The notes under the pieces were generated by a model. That model was not told where the DNA came from. It saw only the letters and a list, made by a program, of their open reading frames with translations, and ran no database searches. Position numbers and translations under genes: made by a program. A DNA stretch of 22,841 nucleotides from Streptosporangiaceae bacterium (GTDB taxonomy: Bacteria; Actinomycetota; Actinomycetes; Streptosporangiales; Streptosporangiaceae), in the NCBI GenBank assembly GCA_030041195.1, contig JASHOI010000131.1, positions 1 through 22,841 of the forward strand, read 5' to 3'. Of the stretch, positions 8,495 through 16,509 are shown piece after piece. How positions within the stretch are numbered: the first letter of the stretch is position 1; each line of letters begins with the position of its first letter.

Positions 8495-9856
8495 ATGGCG
8501 GGTGTGGCAGCGCGGCAGCGCCAGGCATACGAGGCGATGCTGAACGACGATGCCGGGCCGTTCGTCACCGGAGTGCCGGTGCTGTTCAGCCCGGCGGGAG
8601 CGGCCCAGGACGAGGCCAACGTCAAGGGCGGGTATGGCCGGTTCGCACAGATCCTGCTCCCGCTGGAGTACGGGAGCTGGGCGCAGGAAGCCCAGGCGCA
8701 CGTCCGGTCGGCATACCTCGGCGACTGGACGTCGCTCAGCAAAGTCTTGCTGCGAGGCCGGCAGAGCCTGGAGTTCCTCAGCAGGGCCGGGCTTAACGAC
8801 CTGTCCCGGTTCGAGACCGGCCAGGTCCGGCACCACGTGCAGCTTGACGAGAACGGCTGGGTCGCCTCCGAAGGCATCCTCATCCGGCTCGGCGAGCAGG
8901 AATTCATGTACACCGCCGGGAGCTGTGACTGGCTAACCTGGCAGTTCAGCCACCGCGGCTGGGACGCCGAGCTCACCGACATCAGCCCCGAGACGTTTAT
9001 CTTCGGCGTCCAGGGACCGCAGTCCCTGTTCGTCCTGGAGAAGGCCACCGGCGAGTCCTTGCGCGACATCGGCTTCAGCCGCTGCCGCGCCTCGTCGGTG
9101 AGCGGGATCCCGGTGCGAGTGCTTCGCACCGGGATCTCCGGCGAGCTGGGCTACGAACTGCACGGCGCGGCGGACGTCGCCGCCCAGGTCTGGCGGGCGG
9201 TCGCGACCGCAGGCCAGGACTTCGGCATTCACCTGCTCGGCTTCCGCTCCCAGCCGGTACAGCACATTGAGGCCGGCATCGCGACCAACGGCCTGGACTA
9301 CCTGCCCGCCGCCGCTATCACCCCCGGTGCCCCGCGGAACTTCAAGCGCGGCACGATCGGCGGCAGCTTTGTCCCTTCCGGCGGATTCACCGATTACTTC
9401 CGCAAGCCCGGCGAGCTGGGCTGGGGGCCGCGCACGATTCCCGGGCACGACTTCCTGGGCCGCGACGCCCTCGCCGCCGACGCCGCGTCTGGCGGGCCGG
9501 CCCGAATCCTGGCCGGGCTGACCTGGAACGCCGCCGACGTGACGGCGGTCCTCACCTCCATGCTCGGCGCCGGCGAACTGCCCGACCAGATGGACATGCC
9601 CCGGCTGGCCGGGCCGAGCTTCGATCAGGTCCTCGTCGGTGACGCCCAGGTGGGCGTGTCGACCGGCCGGACGGTCAGCCCGACGCTGCGGGCGATGATC
9701 TCGCTGTGCGTCATCGGCCGCGCTCACGCGGTCCCCGGCACCGAGGTAACCGTCATCTGGGGCAGGCCGGGGACTGCGCAGCGCGAAATCGGCGCCACCG
9801 TCACCGCGCTGCCGTTCAAGCCGGACCACCGCCGGGTGGACGTCACCACGCTCTAG
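8495..9856 (+). CDS. GcvT-family, folate-dependent O-/N-demethylase-like protein
   Basis: A 453-residue protein of the aminomethyltransferase (GcvT) fold. These enzymes move a methyl or methylene group to tetrahydrofolate. Visible family features are the N-terminal segment with FGVQGPQSLFVLEKATGE (about 169-186), the RTGISGELGYELH motif (about 211-223) and a C-terminal barrel ending in GTEVTVIWGRPG. The length, about 90 residues more than true GcvT, and the VTVIWG C-terminus resemble the LigM/DesA aryl-methyl-ether demethylases. The substrate may therefore be an O-methylated aromatic, though sarcosine- or DMSP-type substrates cannot be excluded. GGAGG (8484-8488) lies 6 bases before the ATG. 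No glycine-cleavage P or H gene is nearby, which argues against a housekeeping role. It is probably controlled by the upstream LacI-type repressor. Confidence 0.82.
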   Translation: MAGVAARQRQAYEAMLNDDAGPFVTGVPVLFSPAGAAQDEANVKGGYGRFAQILLPLEYGSWAQEAQAHVRSAYLGDWTSLSKVLLRGRQSLEFLSRAGLNDLSRFETGQVRHHVQLDENGWVASEGILIRLGEQEFMYTAGSCDWLTWQFSHRGWDAELTDISPETFIFGVQGPQSLFVLEKATGESLRDIGFSRCRASSVSGIPVRVLRTGISGELGYELHGAADVAAQVWRAVATAGQDFGIHLLGFRSQPVQHIEAGIATNGLDYLPAAAITPGAPRNFKRGTIGGSFVPSGGFTDYFRKPGELGWGPRTIPGHDFLGRDALAADAASGGPARILAGLTWNAADVTAVLTSMLGAGELPDQMDMPRLAGPSFDQVLVGDAQVGVSTGRTVSPTLRAMISLCVIGRAHAVPGTEVTVIWGRPGTAQREIGATVTALPFKPDHRRVDVTTL

Positions 9857-9885
9857 ACCCTTCTCCCGGCCCCGGTTCTTCAAAT

Positions 9886-9903
9886 ATCGGTCAGCTGACC
9901 GAT
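9886..9903. promoter_or_regulatory. Perfect 18-bp palindrome upstream of the flavohemoglobin gene
   Basis: ATCGGTCAGCTGACCGAT is perfectly symmetrical. It begins 29 bp after the GcvT-like stop and lies about 145 bp before the proposed flavohemoglobin start. As DNA it looks like a dimeric-repressor operator; as RNA it could fold into a 7-bp stem with an AGCT loop but lacks a T-tract. An operator is the more likely reading. Confidence 0.55.
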
Positions 9904-9912
9904 GTCTCGCAG

Positions 9913-9924
9913 TGCAACTTGCAT
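9913..9924. promoter_or_regulatory. Motif TGCAACTTGCAT, copy 1
   Basis: The near-palindromic 12-mer TGCAACTTGCAT occurs here, upstream of the flavohemoglobin, and again exactly at 16681-16692 upstream of the SARP gene. Both copies sit in AT-richer non-coding DNA. A shared regulator site is suggested but not proven. Confidence 0.4.
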
Positions 9925-10048
9925 GAATATTTTCCTGCAATTGCTGACAGCAACACGACACGACCAGCTGCCCGGCTCCGCGGTGGCCCGAGGCCAGCGG
10001 GCAGCGGGCCGGTCAGCCGGGCGGCGACGGGGGAGAAAGGCGGGACCG

Positions 10049-11167
10049 TTGGACGTCGTCCGGCTGCGGGAGAACTTCGCCCATGTCGCGATGCACGGCG
10101 ACGAGCTGCCGCTGTTCTTCTACTCCGACCTGTTCATCAAGCATCCCGAAGTGCGGGACCTGTTCCCGGTCTCGATGGCGACGCAGCGCAGCCATCTCGT
10201 CGACGCGCTCGTGAAGATCGTCTCGCAGGTGGACAGCGTCGACGAGCTGACCAGCTTCCTGCAGGGGCTCGGCCGTGACCATCGGAAGTTCGGCGCGGTC
10301 GCCGACCACTACGACGCCGTGGGCGCCAGCCTGCTGGCGACCCTGGAGCACTTTTCCGGCCCGACCTGGACGCCGGAGCTGGCGGCCGATTGGAAGGCGG
10401 CCTACGGCCTCATCGGCTCGGTCATGATCACAGCGGCGCACGCCGACGAGCAGGTGCGGCCGGCCTTCTGGCGGGGCACCGTGGTGGCGTACGAGCGGCG
10501 GGCGTTCGACGTCTCGGTGCTGTGCGTCCGGCCGGACCCGCGCATGGACTACCTGCCGGGCCAGTCCGTGGCGATCGAGTGCCCGAGCCGGCCGAAGCTG
10601 TGGCGCTACTACTCCATCGCCAACGCGCCGCGCCCGGACGGGCTGCTGCACTTCCACGTCCGGCTGATCGACGGCGGCCCGGTGAGCATGGCGCTGACCA
10701 GCGATGCGATCGCCGACACCGAGCTGAGGCTGGGACCTCCGGTCGGCGCGCTCACGCTGCGCCAGCCCGCGTCCGGCCGTGACCTCCTGCTCGTCGCGGG
10801 AAGCACCGGGCTGGCCCCGCTGAAGGCGATCCTGGAGCAGGTGGCGGCGCTGCCGCAGCCGCCGCTGGTGCGCGTGTTCTTCGGCGCCAGGACCGCGGAC
10901 GGGCTGTACGACCTGGAGAGCCTGGAGAAGATGGCCGCCCAGCACCCCTGGCTGACCGTCACGCCGGCCGTGTCGGACGGCGCCAGGTTCGCGGGCGAGA
11001 CCGGCAGCCTCCCGGACGTGGTGGCCCGGCACGGCGACTGGTCCGGGCACGAGGCCTACGTGGCCGGCCCGACCGAAATGGTCGAGGAAACCGTCGCCCG
11101 CCTGGCCTCGGCCGGCGTGGCGCCGCAGCACATACACATCGAGGACTTCGGGTGGAGTGAACGTTGA
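10049..11167 (+). CDS. Flavohemoglobin-type globin/FAD-NAD(P)H reductase
   Basis: A 372-residue fusion of a globin and a ferredoxin-NADP reductase-like module, the arrangement of flavohemoglobins (Hmp), which oxidise NO to nitrate using O2 and NAD(P)H. In the globin (1-140), Tyr25 (FFYSDLF) fits B10, Gln46 (TQRSHL) fits E7 and His78 (RDHRKFG) fits the proximal haem ligand. The reductase shows RYYSIA (186-191, FAD), GSTGLAP (251-257, NAD(P)H) and a VAGP motif near residue 340, and ends IHIEDFG. I chose TTG 10049, preceded by GAAAGG at 8 bases, since it gives the family N-terminus. The open frame begins at 9902, but the extra 49 residues are Arg/Gly-rich and start inside the palindrome. The next gene overlaps its stop by 4 bases. 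Confidence 0.88.
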   Translation: MDVVRLRENFAHVAMHGDELPLFFYSDLFIKHPEVRDLFPVSMATQRSHLVDALVKIVSQVDSVDELTSFLQGLGRDHRKFGAVADHYDAVGASLLATLEHFSGPTWTPELAADWKAAYGLIGSVMITAAHADEQVRPAFWRGTVVAYERRAFDVSVLCVRPDPRMDYLPGQSVAIECPSRPKLWRYYSIANAPRPDGLLHFHVRLIDGGPVSMALTSDAIADTELRLGPPVGALTLRQPASGRDLLLVAGSTGLAPLKAILEQVAALPQPPLVRVFFGARTADGLYDLESLEKMAAQHPWLTVTPAVSDGARFAGETGSLPDVVARHGDWSGHEAYVAGPTEMVEETVARLASAGVAPQHIHIEDFGWSER

Positions 11168-11865
11168 CAACAGCATGGTTCGATGAGCAGCGCAGGCTGA
11201 CCCCGGACGAGGTGCAGAGCGTGACGTTCCCGATGTCGCGGCTCGGGCGGCGCGGCTACGAGGAGGCGGCGGTCAACGGGTTCCTGCGCAAGGTCCACGC
11301 GGAGTTCGTGCACCTGGTCAACGAGCGGGCCTCGCTCTGGCAGGACGTGCAGCGGCTGCGCCGGCGGATCCTGGCCGGGGAGGCCGAAGCCCAGGATCCG
11401 CAGGCGGTGCTGTTCGGCGAGGCGGACGCGCACGTGCACGCGGTGCAGATCCTGTCGACCGCGCAGGTCACCGCCGACCGCTACGTCGCCGACGCCCAGG
11501 CCTACAGCAGCCGGGTGACCGAGGAGGCGAGGCGGCGCCGGGACGACATCATGCGCGACGCGCAGCAGCACTCGGACATGATCCTGGAGGAGGCCCAGAC
11601 CAAGGCACGCGAGGCGGCGGTTTCGGCGCTGAACGTGACGCCGCCGCAAACCGACACCGAGCGGCGGGCGCTGCAGGCCGAACTGGCGTACCTGCGCACC
11701 TACAGCAGCGTCTACCGCGCCCACCTGCGCGCCTACACCGAGAGCGTGCTGCGCGGCATCGAGGAGTGGGAGCGCAAGGAGTCGGGCCCGCTGCAGCAGC
11801 CGGAGCCCGCCTCATTCCATGAACCCGCCCTGGGGCACGCCGATCAGCGGAGCATCGGCTACTGA
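11164..11865 (+). CDS. DivIVA-domain coiled-coil protein
   Basis: A 233-residue cytoplasmic protein with an N-terminal DivIVA-like lipid-binding module, SRLGRRGYEEAAVNGFLRKV (25-44). Two long coiled coils follow (about 85-155 and 165-205), rich in A/E/R heptads, then a short disordered tail. In actinomycetes DivIVA/Wag31 relatives mark hyphal tips and recruit wall-growth enzymes. This copy is not near the dcw cluster, so it is an accessory paralogue. The start is a TTG whose TTGA overlaps the flavohemoglobin stop; GGTGGAG lies just upstream. This strongly suggests translational coupling to the flavohemoglobin. Its 3' end overlaps the convergent NOS gene by 54 bp. A scaffold that positions NO enzymes at the membrane is a possibility only. 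Confidence 0.85.
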   Translation: MTTAWFDEQRRLTPDEVQSVTFPMSRLGRRGYEEAAVNGFLRKVHAEFVHLVNERASLWQDVQRLRRRILAGEAEAQDPQAVLFGEADAHVHAVQILSTAQVTADRYVADAQAYSSRVTEEARRRRDDIMRDAQQHSDMILEEAQTKAREAAVSALNVTPPQTDTERRALQAELAYLRTYSSVYRAHLRAYTESVLRGIEEWERKESGPLQQPEPASFHEPALGHADQRSIGY

Positions 11866-13227
11866 TGGCGCCGGATGCCGGTACCCGGCAGATACCGTGC
11901 GGCGCGCCGCGTTCCGGCCGGATAACTCCATGAACTGGGCGGGTGCCGGGTGGCGGTAGAAGTTCGGCGTCTGATCGACGTTCTGGTAGTACCGGTGGAA
12001 CACCGGGGTCGTGGACGACGCGGCGGGCGGCACGATCCAGGTCCAGTCCGCCGGGCACACCCGGCCGTGCCGCTCTTCGCGCTGCATGTGCTGCAGAAAG
12101 CGCGCCGACTCGGTGTGATGATCAGAGATCGTCACCCCCGACGCGCTGAACGAATGCAGCACCGCGAGGTTGAGCTCGGTCATCGCCTTGTCTTTCCACA
12201 GGCTCCGGTCCCGGTCCGTGGCCAGCCCCATGCGCCCGGCGATCACCGGGAGCTGGTCGTAGCGGCCGGTGTCGCCGAGGTCCCGGGACCCGATCTCGGT
12301 GCACATGTACCAGCCGTTGAAGGGCGCGGCCGGGTACCGGACGCCGCCGATGTCCAGGTACATGTCGCTGATCACCGGCACGGCGTACCACCGCAGCCCG
12401 AGGTCGGCGAACCACGTGAAATCCGGATGCCTGATCATGACCTCGAGCACCGCGTCGGCGGGCAGCTCGTGCAGCGTGGGGAAGCTGCCGGCCTCCTCCA
12501 CGATCAGCGGGAGAACGTCGAACCGGCCCGCCGGCCGCCCGCCGGACCAGCCGAGATGGCGGGCAAGGCGGGTGAGCTCCACGGTCGCCGGGTCGCCGGT
12601 GACGGAGCCGTCGCCGCACTCGTGACCCGCGTACCGCACGAGCTGCGGGCTGAGGATGCGCGGGCCCGGCCAGAACGGGGCGTCCGGCGCGAATATGGTG
12701 ATCATCGGGCGGATCCGGCCGCCGTTCGTCGCCTCGCGCAGGTGCGTGACCGACTCGGCGGCGATGTCCGCCGCGGCCGTGATCTCGCGGCGGTCGCGTA
12801 CCTGCAGGCTGCGCCAGTACAGGCGCCCGATGCACCGCGCGCTGTTCCGCCACGCGACGCGGGCGCCGAAGGCCAGTTCCTCAGGCGTGTGCCAGTAGGT
12901 GCCGGTGGCCTCGATCTCTCGGCGGACGTGCCACAGCCGCCGGTCGGGCGGCCCGGCACGGTTCTCGTTGTGGAACAGCGTGATGAACTGCCGCGCGCTG
13001 GCCTGCAGCTCGTCAACGCCGGCCGGGCCCAGGCCGGTCCCGGGCTCGGCGGCGGCCACCGGGCGGGTCGGCAGCGGGGGGAGGCTAGCCGATTGCCCGC
13101 CCGGTTCGCGGCCGCGCGATTGCGCGCGGTGCGCGTGCCACCGGGAATCCGCCAGGGCCTGGCCCCGGGTCAGCGCCACGGCAGCTTCCGCGGGCGGCCG
13201 GGCGCTCGGCGCGTTCCGGTTCCGCAT
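11812..13227 (-). CDS. nos: Bacterial nitric oxide synthase oxygenase
   Basis: A 471-residue NOS oxygenase, which converts L-arginine to citrulline and NO through N-hydroxyarginine using a haem thiolate and a pterin. WRNSARCIGR (126-135) carries Cys132, the proximal haem ligand. FNGWYMCTEIGSRD (303-316) contains Glu311, the arginine-guanidinium anchor. PVFHRYYQN near residue 408 fits the pterin/dimer region. Ile178 in MITIF matches the bacterial Ile that slows NO release where animal enzymes have Val. The core fits the usual 350-370 residues; about 75 extra N-terminal residues are A/R/P-rich and about 35 extend the C-terminus. There is no reductase domain, as in most bacterial NOS, so a partner is needed. 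ATG 13227 has GGAGGG 9 bases upstream. It follows the SARP gene by 141 bp. Confidence 0.96.
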   Translation of the reverse strand: MRNRNAPSARPPAEAAVALTRGQALADSRWHAHRAQSRGREPGGQSASLPPLPTRPVAAAEPGTGLGPAGVDELQASARQFITLFHNENRAGPPDRRLWHVRREIEATGTYWHTPEELAFGARVAWRNSARCIGRLYWRSLQVRDRREITAAADIAAESVTHLREATNGGRIRPMITIFAPDAPFWPGPRILSPQLVRYAGHECGDGSVTGDPATVELTRLARHLGWSGGRPAGRFDVLPLIVEEAGSFPTLHELPADAVLEVMIRHPDFTWFADLGLRWYAVPVISDMYLDIGGVRYPAAPFNGWYMCTEIGSRDLGDTGRYDQLPVIAGRMGLATDRDRSLWKDKAMTELNLAVLHSFSASGVTISDHHTESARFLQHMQREERHGRVCPADWTWIVPPAASSTTPVFHRYYQNVDQTPNFYRHPAPAQFMELSGRNAARRTVSAGYRHPAPSVADAPLIGVPQGGFME

Positions 13228-13368
13228 GTCATGACGCCCTCCGGTGCTGGCTGGAGCGGCTTCGCTGGCGGGAGCCGCGGCAGTACCAGAGTGCCCGGCG
13301 AGCCCGGACGGGCATGTTGCAGTGGCCTTGATGCCCGTATTGCAGCCCAGGTCAGCGGCGCACGACGG

Positions 13369-16300
13369 CTACGAGGTGCGGCGGCCGAACGCCGGGTCGG
13401 TGGCGGCCAGGCGGATCTGCGCCGACTCGGCCTCCGGCACGCCGAGCTGCTCATAGAGGTCGATCGCCTGCCGGAAAACGATCCGGGCCGCGTAAGGCCC
13501 CTGCGTGTTGAGCGTGGTTTCCGCGATGCCCTCGAGGAGCTTGGCCTCCTCGTACGGGTCGCCGATCTCCCGCGCCAGCCGCAGAGCGGTCTGGTAATGC
13601 TCGAGGGCCTCGGCGTACCGGCCGGAACCGCGCCGCGCGTCGGCTATCCCGCGAAGCGCCATCACCTGCTCGGAAACGTTCCCGATCTGCTCGGCGATGT
13701 CCCTCGCCTGTTCGTAATGGATCAGCGCCTCGTCATAGTATTCCGCGCATTGGTAAATGGCGCCGATGTCGTTGAGCACGTTGGCCTGATCGGGGAGATC
13801 GCCGATGTCGCGGAATATGGCCAGCGCCCTCCGGTAGGCGACGAGGCCCTCTTCGTAACTGCCCTTGTACCGGTGAACGCTGCCGATATTCTGCAGCAGG
13901 ATCGCCTGGTTCTGCGCCCCGTCGATCTCGGTGAAGATTTGCAGGGACTTCTGGTAATTATCGAGCGCGTCCCTGTGCTGGCCGGCGTACAGCTGCATTT
14001 TCCCCAGGTTGTTGAGGGTCTTCGCCTCGCCGCGCCGGTCGCCGACCTCGCGGTAGAGCGAAAGCGCTTCACACAGCTGATCCATTGCCTCCTTGTAGCG
14101 GCCCAGGTGCCAGCACGCAATACCGGAGTGGCTCAGCGCATCGGCCCCGCCGTGCCGGTCCTCGGCATCGCCATAGAGCAGCCCCGCTTCCTGGAAATAT
14201 GCAAGGGCCTCGCGGGAGCGGGCCGCGCGCTGGTGGGCCAGGCCTATCTGGTCGAGGGCTTCGGCCTGGCCGCACCCGTCGGCCAGCGACCGGTAGATCT
14301 GCGCCGCGTTCTCGGCCAGGGCGAGCGCGTCCTCGCGCCGGCCGGTCTGCTGGCTCACGACGCTGAGCTCGAGTGATGCCCGGGCGATCCGCGCCGGGTC
14401 GGCGAGATCCCGGCACGCCTGCAGGGCGAGGGTGTGGGCCTCGATCGCCTCGTGCCAGTGCGCCCGGACCTCCACGAAACCGGCCAGCACGTGGGTGAGG
14501 TCGGCGCACTGCCGCTTGAATTCATGCCGGCCGGCGTACCGTGCGGCCTGCAGGATGTTGCGCCACTCCGACTCGAGCCAGTCGGCCGCGTCCTCTTGCA
14601 TGCCGAGCGCCGGGGAGGCGGCCGGCGGGGTGACCGACACGGGTATCCGGTGCCGGAACGGGTGCAGCACCCGGTCGGCCCGGTCCGCCGAGTGCAGGTA
14701 GTAGTCGAGGAGCCGGCCGACGGCCCGCCGCTGCTCCGGCGCCGGGTCATCGGCCGCGGCTCGCGCGGCCGCGAACCCGCGGATGAGGTCGTGGAAGCGG
14801 AACTGGCCGTCCCGGTCGCGCGCCAGCAGGTGATGATCAAGCAGAGCGGTGAGGGCCTTCTCGGCCTCGGCCAGGCTGCAGCCGCCGAGGGCCGCCGCGG
14901 CGTTCACGCTGACCTGGGGGCACGGGCTCAGGCCCAGCCGCCGGAAGAATTGCTGGTGGTCGGCGTCCAGCGCGCGGTACGACAGGTCGAAGGCCGACGT
15001 CACCTCCGGGTTTGCGGCGCCGCTGCGGCCCAGGCCGGGGCCCGGCTGGGACAATTCGCCGGCCAGATCGACCGCCCGGAACGGGTAGCTCCGGGCCAGC
15101 CCGGCGGCGGTGAGCTGGATCGCGAGCGGGAGTCGCCCGCAAAGCTCGACCGCCGTCGAGGCCTCATCGCGGTCCCGGGCCATCTCGGGGCTCGCGACCT
15201 GGGCGAACAGCGCGAGCGCCTCGTCCACGGGCAGCACGTCGAGCGCGATCACGTGCGCGCCTTCGAGGTCCGGAAGCCTGCGCCGGGCGGTGATCAAGAT
15301 CAGGCACCCGCCCTCGCCGGGCAGCAGCGGGCGGATCTGGTCGCGCGTCGCTGCGTCGTCGAGGATCACCACCGCGCGCCGCCTGCTCAGCTCGGCCCGC
15401 CAGAGCGCGGCGCGCTTGCCGATCGCGTCGGGAATCTGGGTGGCCGGCACGTTCAGCATCCGCAGCAGGTCGTGCAGTGCCTCTGCCGAGTCGAGCGACG
15501 GGGACCCGGGGTCATGGGTGTGGAAGTTGAGGTAGAGCATCCCGTCCGGATAGCGCCCGGCGACGGACCGCGCCGCGTGCACGGCGAGCGCGGTCTTCCC
15601 GACGCCGGGCATGCCCTCGATGACGACGACCTGGGGGCTGCCGCCGTGCTCCCCGGTGAGCTGCGCCAGTTCCTCGCGGCGCCCCACGAACTGTGTGGTC
15701 TCGGGCGGAAGCGTGTCCGGCGGAGGTACCAGCGCCGGCCGCTGGCTGGCGAGCTTGGCCGAAAGATCGGGATCACGGCGCAGGATGCGCAGGTGCAGTT
15801 CGGCCAGGACCGGGCCTGGTTCGGTGCCCTGCTCATCGGCGAGGCGGCTGCGGGTTTCGCGGTACAGGCTGAGCGCGTCACCTGGCCTGCCGCTCCAGTA
15901 AAGCGCGGTCATCTGGTGCGCGATGAACGTCTCGTCAAGGGGGTACTGGGCCAGCAGGCCGCGAAGCTCACCGACCAGGTCGGCGTGCCGGCCGAGCTTG
16001 AGCTCGCAATCGACGCGCTCGAGGATGACCGCCCTGCGCTCGTCTTCGAGGCTGTCCCGCATCCGCGCCACCCAGTCGCCGCGGATCCCGGCCAGCGCCT
16101 GCCCGCGCCAGAGCTCGTCGGCCTCGCGCAGCAGGTGAGCCGCGTGATCGTAGTCGCCGCTCGCGGCCAGCGAGCCGGCCTGCCGCCGCAGCCGGCGGAA
16201 CCGGTGCAGGTCGACCGTCTCGGGATCGACATCGAGCACGTAGCCGTTGGCGCGCCCGGCCAGCCGGGCGCCGTCCCCGACGGCCTGCCGGAGCGATGCC

Positions 16301-16509
16301 CGGAGCCGGGCCACGTAGACCGACAGGTTTTCCCGCGCCTTCGACGGCGGATCGGTGTCCCACAACCGGTCGATGAGCGCGTGGGCCGGCACGATCGTGC
16401 GCGGCGTGAGCAGAAGGATCGCCAGGACGCTGCGCGCCCTGGCCGACCCCAGGTCAGATGGCTGCCCGGCCGACCAGAGCTCAGTCGGCCCGAGGACCCG
16501 GAATTCCAT
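13369..16509 (-). CDS. SARP-type regulator with BTAD, NB-ARC and TPR domains (AfsR-like)
   Basis: A 1046-residue AfsR/DnrI-type activator. Residues 1-95 form the OmpR-like winged-helix DNA-binding domain (MEFRVLGPTELW start; ARENLSVYVARLR). The bacterial transcriptional activation domain (about 100-250) follows. The NB-ARC ATPase has Walker A GMPGVGKT (299-306), Walker B AVVILDDA (379-386) and the CGRLPLAI box. About seven TPR units at 40-residue spacing fill the C-terminal third (roughly 690-1030), with repeated A-L-x-x-Y patterns. Such proteins switch on secondary-metabolite or stress operons, often under Ser/Thr kinase control. ATG 16509 has only a weak ribosome site (AGGG). The NOS gene lies directly downstream on the same strand and is the obvious candidate target or co-transcribed partner. 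Confidence 0.94.
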   Translation of the reverse strand: MEFRVLGPTELWSAGQPSDLGSARARSVLAILLLTPRTIVPAHALIDRLWDTDPPSKARENLSVYVARLRASLRQAVGDGARLAGRANGYVLDVDPETVDLHRFRRLRRQAGSLAASGDYDHAAHLLREADELWRGQALAGIRGDWVARMRDSLEDERRAVILERVDCELKLGRHADLVGELRGLLAQYPLDETFIAHQMTALYWSGRPGDALSLYRETRSRLADEQGTEPGPVLAELHLRILRRDPDLSAKLASQRPALVPPPDTLPPETTQFVGRREELAQLTGEHGGSPQVVVIEGMPGVGKTALAVHAARSVAGRYPDGMLYLNFHTHDPGSPSLDSAEALHDLLRMLNVPATQIPDAIGKRAALWRAELSRRRAVVILDDAATRDQIRPLLPGEGGCLILITARRRLPDLEGAHVIALDVLPVDEALALFAQVASPEMARDRDEASTAVELCGRLPLAIQLTAAGLARSYPFRAVDLAGELSQPGPGLGRSGAANPEVTSAFDLSYRALDADHQQFFRRLGLSPCPQVSVNAAAALGGCSLAEAEKALTALLDHHLLARDRDGQFRFHDLIRGFAAARAAADDPAPEQRRAVGRLLDYYLHSADRADRVLHPFRHRIPVSVTPPAASPALGMQEDAADWLESEWRNILQAARYAGRHEFKRQCADLTHVLAGFVEVRAHWHEAIEAHTLALQACRDLADPARIARASLELSVVSQQTGRREDALALAENAAQIYRSLADGCGQAEALDQIGLAHQRAARSREALAYFQEAGLLYGDAEDRHGGADALSHSGIACWHLGRYKEAMDQLCEALSLYREVGDRRGEAKTLNNLGKMQLYAGQHRDALDNYQKSLQIFTEIDGAQNQAILLQNIGSVHRYKGSYEEGLVAYRRALAIFRDIGDLPDQANVLNDIGAIYQCAEYYDEALIHYEQARDIAEQIGNVSEQVMALRGIADARRGSGRYAEALEHYQTALRLAREIGDPYEEAKLLEGIAETTLNTQGPYAARIVFRQAIDLYEQLGVPEAESAQIRLAATDPAFGRRTS

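Noticed and set aside
9902..10048. 49-residue N-terminal extension of the flavohemoglobin
   Set aside because: It begins inside the 18-bp palindrome, covers the 12-mer motif and is Arg/Gly-rich; the globin family starts at the TTG with a ribosome site.
13292..13314. Hairpin TGCCCG...CGGGCA between the SARP and NOS genes
   Set aside because: Only a 6-bp stem with an 11-base loop in GC-rich DNA; too common by chance to call a terminator or attenuator.
11950..14376. 808-codon plus-strand open frame across NOS and the SARP gene
   Set aside because: Antisense shadow caused by high GC; composition is Arg/Ala/Val-rich without motifs, and the minus-strand genes have clear domains.
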